64,000 nucleotides of DNA from Viscum album (Eukaryota; Streptophyta; Magnoliopsida; Santalales; Viscaceae). The position numbers were made by a program, and so were the translations under genes. A model generated the notes under the pieces. That model was given only the letters and a program-made list of their open reading frames with translations. It was not told where the DNA came from and made no database searches. Position 1 is the stretch's first letter, and each line of letters begins with the position of its first letter. Where the stretch lies: NCBI GenBank assembly GCA_963277665.1, contig OY728147.1, positions 1,264,423,424-1,264,487,423 of the forward strand, in the 5' to 3' direction. Shown here one piece after another: positions 61,664 through 64,000 of the stretch.

Positions 61664-62160
61664 GGTAGTTTAGTTATTTTTGTGATTTAGATTAGAAAAC
61701 CCTAATAAAGCCTTAGATAATAGACTATGTATAATAAAAACATCCCTTAGTTTTTGTATGTCCTGAGTAAGTGGTTTATCAAGAAAATACATCCCTGTCT
61801 AGATATGAGCAGGTATAGACGGCTCCGGCACAGATGTATCCTAGGGCTAAAAATTGAAAACACCACTTTGAGCTAGACTCGAATGGGAACTGGTGCATGA
61901 CAAGAGGCCTTGCTGCACTCTTGGTTATGACACTCTTGGGAAATATGATTTGAAAAATTCACAATATTAGTATGAACCCTTATTAAGGGAATAAAAAAAA
62001 TTCCCATATGAATATATGTTAGAAAGAAGATCATGAAAAGCCTAGATTGAAGCCTATAGACTCATAAGTTAAGGAAATAAAAGTTTTTTTATAAGTCATC
62101 AACTTTTGTCTTTGTATTACCCATTATGTGTTACCCATAACATTCTTTTTATTCCAGCCA
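61664..62160 (+). other. Leader of F
   Basis: About 500 bp without coding signal. The part 61790-61944 is conserved with A's leader (12121-12262, opposite strand). It ends in TTTTTATTCCAG/CCA ATG, a good acceptor-like site at 62156-62157. Confidence 0.6.
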
Positions 62161-63318
62161 ATGGCCGGTAATAGGAGGACTCGTGCTAACAACCATTATG
62201 AAGATCATTGTGTTGACTGTACTAATGAGATGCCCAATCCAATGGGAGTAGGAATCGCGAACTTTGTCATGATTCTCTTTCAGCTAAATCAAGTTTTTAA
62301 TAGAAACACAGGTCAAGAGGAACGTTCAACCCCCCCCCCCCCCAATAAAGAACTACTCCTTACCGAGAGCTTAATGAGACAAAGGCCTCCTACTTTTAGT
62401 GGATCATCTGATCCCACTATCACTGAACAATGGATCAACTCCATTGAAAAAATCATCTACATCCTTCAATGTTCTGAATAAGAGAAGGTTCTCCTGGCAG
62501 CTTATCATATAGAGGGTGAAGCTGATCAATAGTGGAAGTTGATCAAAAATACGAAGCCTAAGGAGGAGATCGAGGCATTGGAATGGAAGGATTTCCAGAA
62601 GATGTTTTTCGATAAATATTTTCCATGCACCCTCCGGCATAAGATGGAAAGGGACTTCCTTTCCCTCTAGCAAAAATATGAAGAATATGTTGGAGTGTTA
62701 GAGGAAAACACCACAAGGCTTGCATGGTATGCTTTTGGCTTTGTCGTTACCCCAGAATGTAAAGTTGACCGCTTCTTTTGTGGGTTGAAGCCTAGCCTAC
62801 GAAAAGCATTAGGAATCCGTGACTTCGACAGCTATGAGGAAATTGTCCGATGTGCCCTCAAGGTTGAAATGGAGATTCGATAATCACAGGGGTATCATGG
62901 GGACAAGAAGCGTAAAGTAGACTTCAATGCTGGCGGACCGATGGATAAATCCAATGGTTCTAAGAAGATCCAGCACCCCAATTTCCAAAAATATGGAAAG
63001 AAGAATCCTGGAAATTGCTTCATGGGGACAAGGAAATGCTTTAAGTGTGGAAGAGAAGGGCACCAAGTAGTTAACTATCGACAAGAAAGACCAGCGGATG
63101 CGACAGAGGAGAATAACACTCTTTTCAAAACTCAATGTGTTGTTCAATGCTACAAATGCAAAGAACCGGATCATTTTATAAATCAGTTCCCTAATCCAAG
63201 TGTTTTCGGAGCCAACCATGAACCTTCAAGGAAGCAACGAAGATATTTTTCCATCACTTCTGCCAAAGTGAACCCCGACAACAAAGTGGTGATAGGTACA
63301 CTAGTTATTCATTCATGA
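62161..63318 (+). pseudogene. Broken gag of F
   Basis: Gag begins MAGNRRTRANN, matching D. Near residues 57-60 a run of 14 C (62330-62343) encodes Pro. Stops occur at 62479, about 62530, 62668 and 62881, at positions where D has His, Trp, Lys and the end of a similar stretch. Capsid conserved segments ([26 protein letters not shown]) remain. Knuckle CFKCGREGHQVVNYR has lost its last Cys (Tyr), and CYKCKEPDHFINQF has lost its last Cys (Phe), so both canonical knuckles are damaged. Confidence 0.85.
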
Positions 63319-64000
63319 ATAGTGAACGTACTTTTTGATTCAGGTTCGATTCATTCTTTTATATCTCTAATGTTTATTAGAGCAATCCTAGCACCACCAC
63401 AAATCATGGAAGTGAAGATGTCGGTGAGTACGAAAAATGGTGAAATCATTGCATCCCATGAATATAAGTCCTCTCCTATTATAACCTGTCAATTGAATTA
63501 CTCGGCGAACCTCATCATACTCCCTTTGGTGGAATTTGATGCAATTCTTGGCATGGATAGACTTTCCTTATATAGTGCCAACATAAATTGTCGGGAGAGG
63601 GAAATCACACTCCATATGGAAAATCGACCCCCCGATTCATTACAATTGTAAGGGGGAAGATGAATCTCCTTTATCTCCATCATATCAAGCATGGATATTA
63701 CTGCCCTATGAGCACAAGTATCTTTCTCAGATGGTTGACTCCATGGAAGAAACCATCCTTGAAGAAATGACTATTGTGAGGGAATTCGTTGAAGTGTTTC
63801 CCGAAGAACTAGATGGTCTTCCTTCTAGAAGAGATGTTGAATTCTCAATTGAACTTATACCCACGACATTACCAATATCCAAGACTCTATATAGAATGGG
63901 TGTTGTAGAGATTGAATAGATGAAGAAACAACTACAGGAGAATCTGGATAAAGGGTTTATACGCCCAAGTGCTTCACCATGGGGTGCACCTGTCCTCTTC
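63319..64000 (+). pseudogene. Broken pol of F, protease to early RT
   Basis: Protease FDSGSIHSFI (near 63335-63365) keeps the catalytic Asp; FDAILGMDRLSLYSANINC follows. After a stop at 63649 and a frame change, VREFVEVFPEELDGLPSRRDVEF and the RT start continue, with another stop at about 63917 (TAG where D has a Leu codon). [16 protein letters not shown] is cut by the window edge. It is the same domain order as in D. Confidence 0.85.

Larger units (their letters stand above)
19605..64000 (-). mobile_element. Element E: minus-strand host element carrying nested insertions
   Basis: E can be rebuilt from fragments that match D and A in the right order on the minus strand. 5' LTR: 58511-59002, then interrupted by F. 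Primer site: 58496-58508. Gag start: 58242 to 57935. Rest of gag, protease and integrase relics: 47045 to about 45085. Purine tract: 45060-45079. 3' LTR: 45059-44995, 36080-34607 and 22647-19605. Insertions F, Athila, C and D account for the gaps. The left boundary (about 19605) comes from alignment with the U5 end at 58511 and is good to about 10 bp. The right end is beyond the window. Confidence 0.72.
59003..64000 (+). mobile_element. Element F: Ty3-gypsy, 5' part, truncated by window end
   Basis: 5' LTR, primer site, 0.5 kb leader, gag, protease and the first part of RT on the + strand, running off the edge. Its Gag-Pol is a relative of D's (MRQRPPTFSGSSDP, RCFKCGREGH, VLFDSGSIHSFI, VFPEELDGLP), with a handful of stops and frame changes in 1.8 kb, so it is inactive but far less decayed than E or G. 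The LTR is shorter and differs from D's apart from the ends and short words such as CAATGCATTGGGTAA. Confidence 0.88.

Overview
This window is repeat DNA from a large plant nuclear genome, probably a flowering plant. I see no host gene, rRNA, tRNA or CRISPR array. Almost all 64 kb can be assigned to LTR retrotransposons inserted into one another. Most are Ty3/gypsy elements of the chromovirus (Tekay/Del-like) type, and one is Athila-like. The evidence is paired LTRs of 1.7-4.6 kb, initiator-Met-tRNA primer sites (TGGTATC...), purine tracts, Gag zinc knuckles, RT (FIDD), RNase H, integrase and a C-terminal chromodomain-like end. Names A, C, D, E, F, G and Athila are mine.

Layout. G (48-11266, + strand) is an old, stop-riddled Tekay-type element with 3.2 kb LTRs. 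It seems to sit in the internal region of A (minus strand), whose deleted gag (11454-11933), leader, primer site and 4.46 kb 5' LTR (12431-16893) follow. A 2.7 kb AT-rich stretch (16894-19604) is unassigned. From about 19605 to beyond the right edge lies E, a minus-strand relative of A split by four later insertions: D in its 3' LTR, C also in its 3' LTR, an Athila-like element in its gag, and F in its 5' LTR. D (22648-34601, + strand) is complete: 3,605-bp LTRs about 98.6% identical by eye, an exact 5-bp target duplication (gtaat) and one open 1,493-codon gag-pol frame. C (36081-44989, minus) has 2.93 kb LTRs, a primer site and an exact duplication (gtgtt) but no recognisable protein, so it looks non-autonomous. 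Athila (about 47051-57929, minus) is heavily decayed. F (59003 to the edge, + strand) has a 2.65 kb LTR and a gag-pol with several stops.

How the parts work together. D alone could supply Gag, protease, RT-RNase H and integrase. C, which shares its primer type and a donor-like site, is a candidate to be mobilised in trans by an autonomous relative; that is inference. The most interesting pattern is cis-acting. In A, D and E the LTR has a TATA box, an inverted repeat about 385 bp upstream, a splice-donor-like GAG/GTAA 170 bp downstream, and 45-bp dyads about 336 bp downstream. In G, A, D, E and F an AG follows 1-4 nt upstream of the gag ATG. This suggests a 2.2-2.6 kb leader intron that would remove the primer site and upstream ATGs from the Gag mRNA, leaving full-length RNA as genome.
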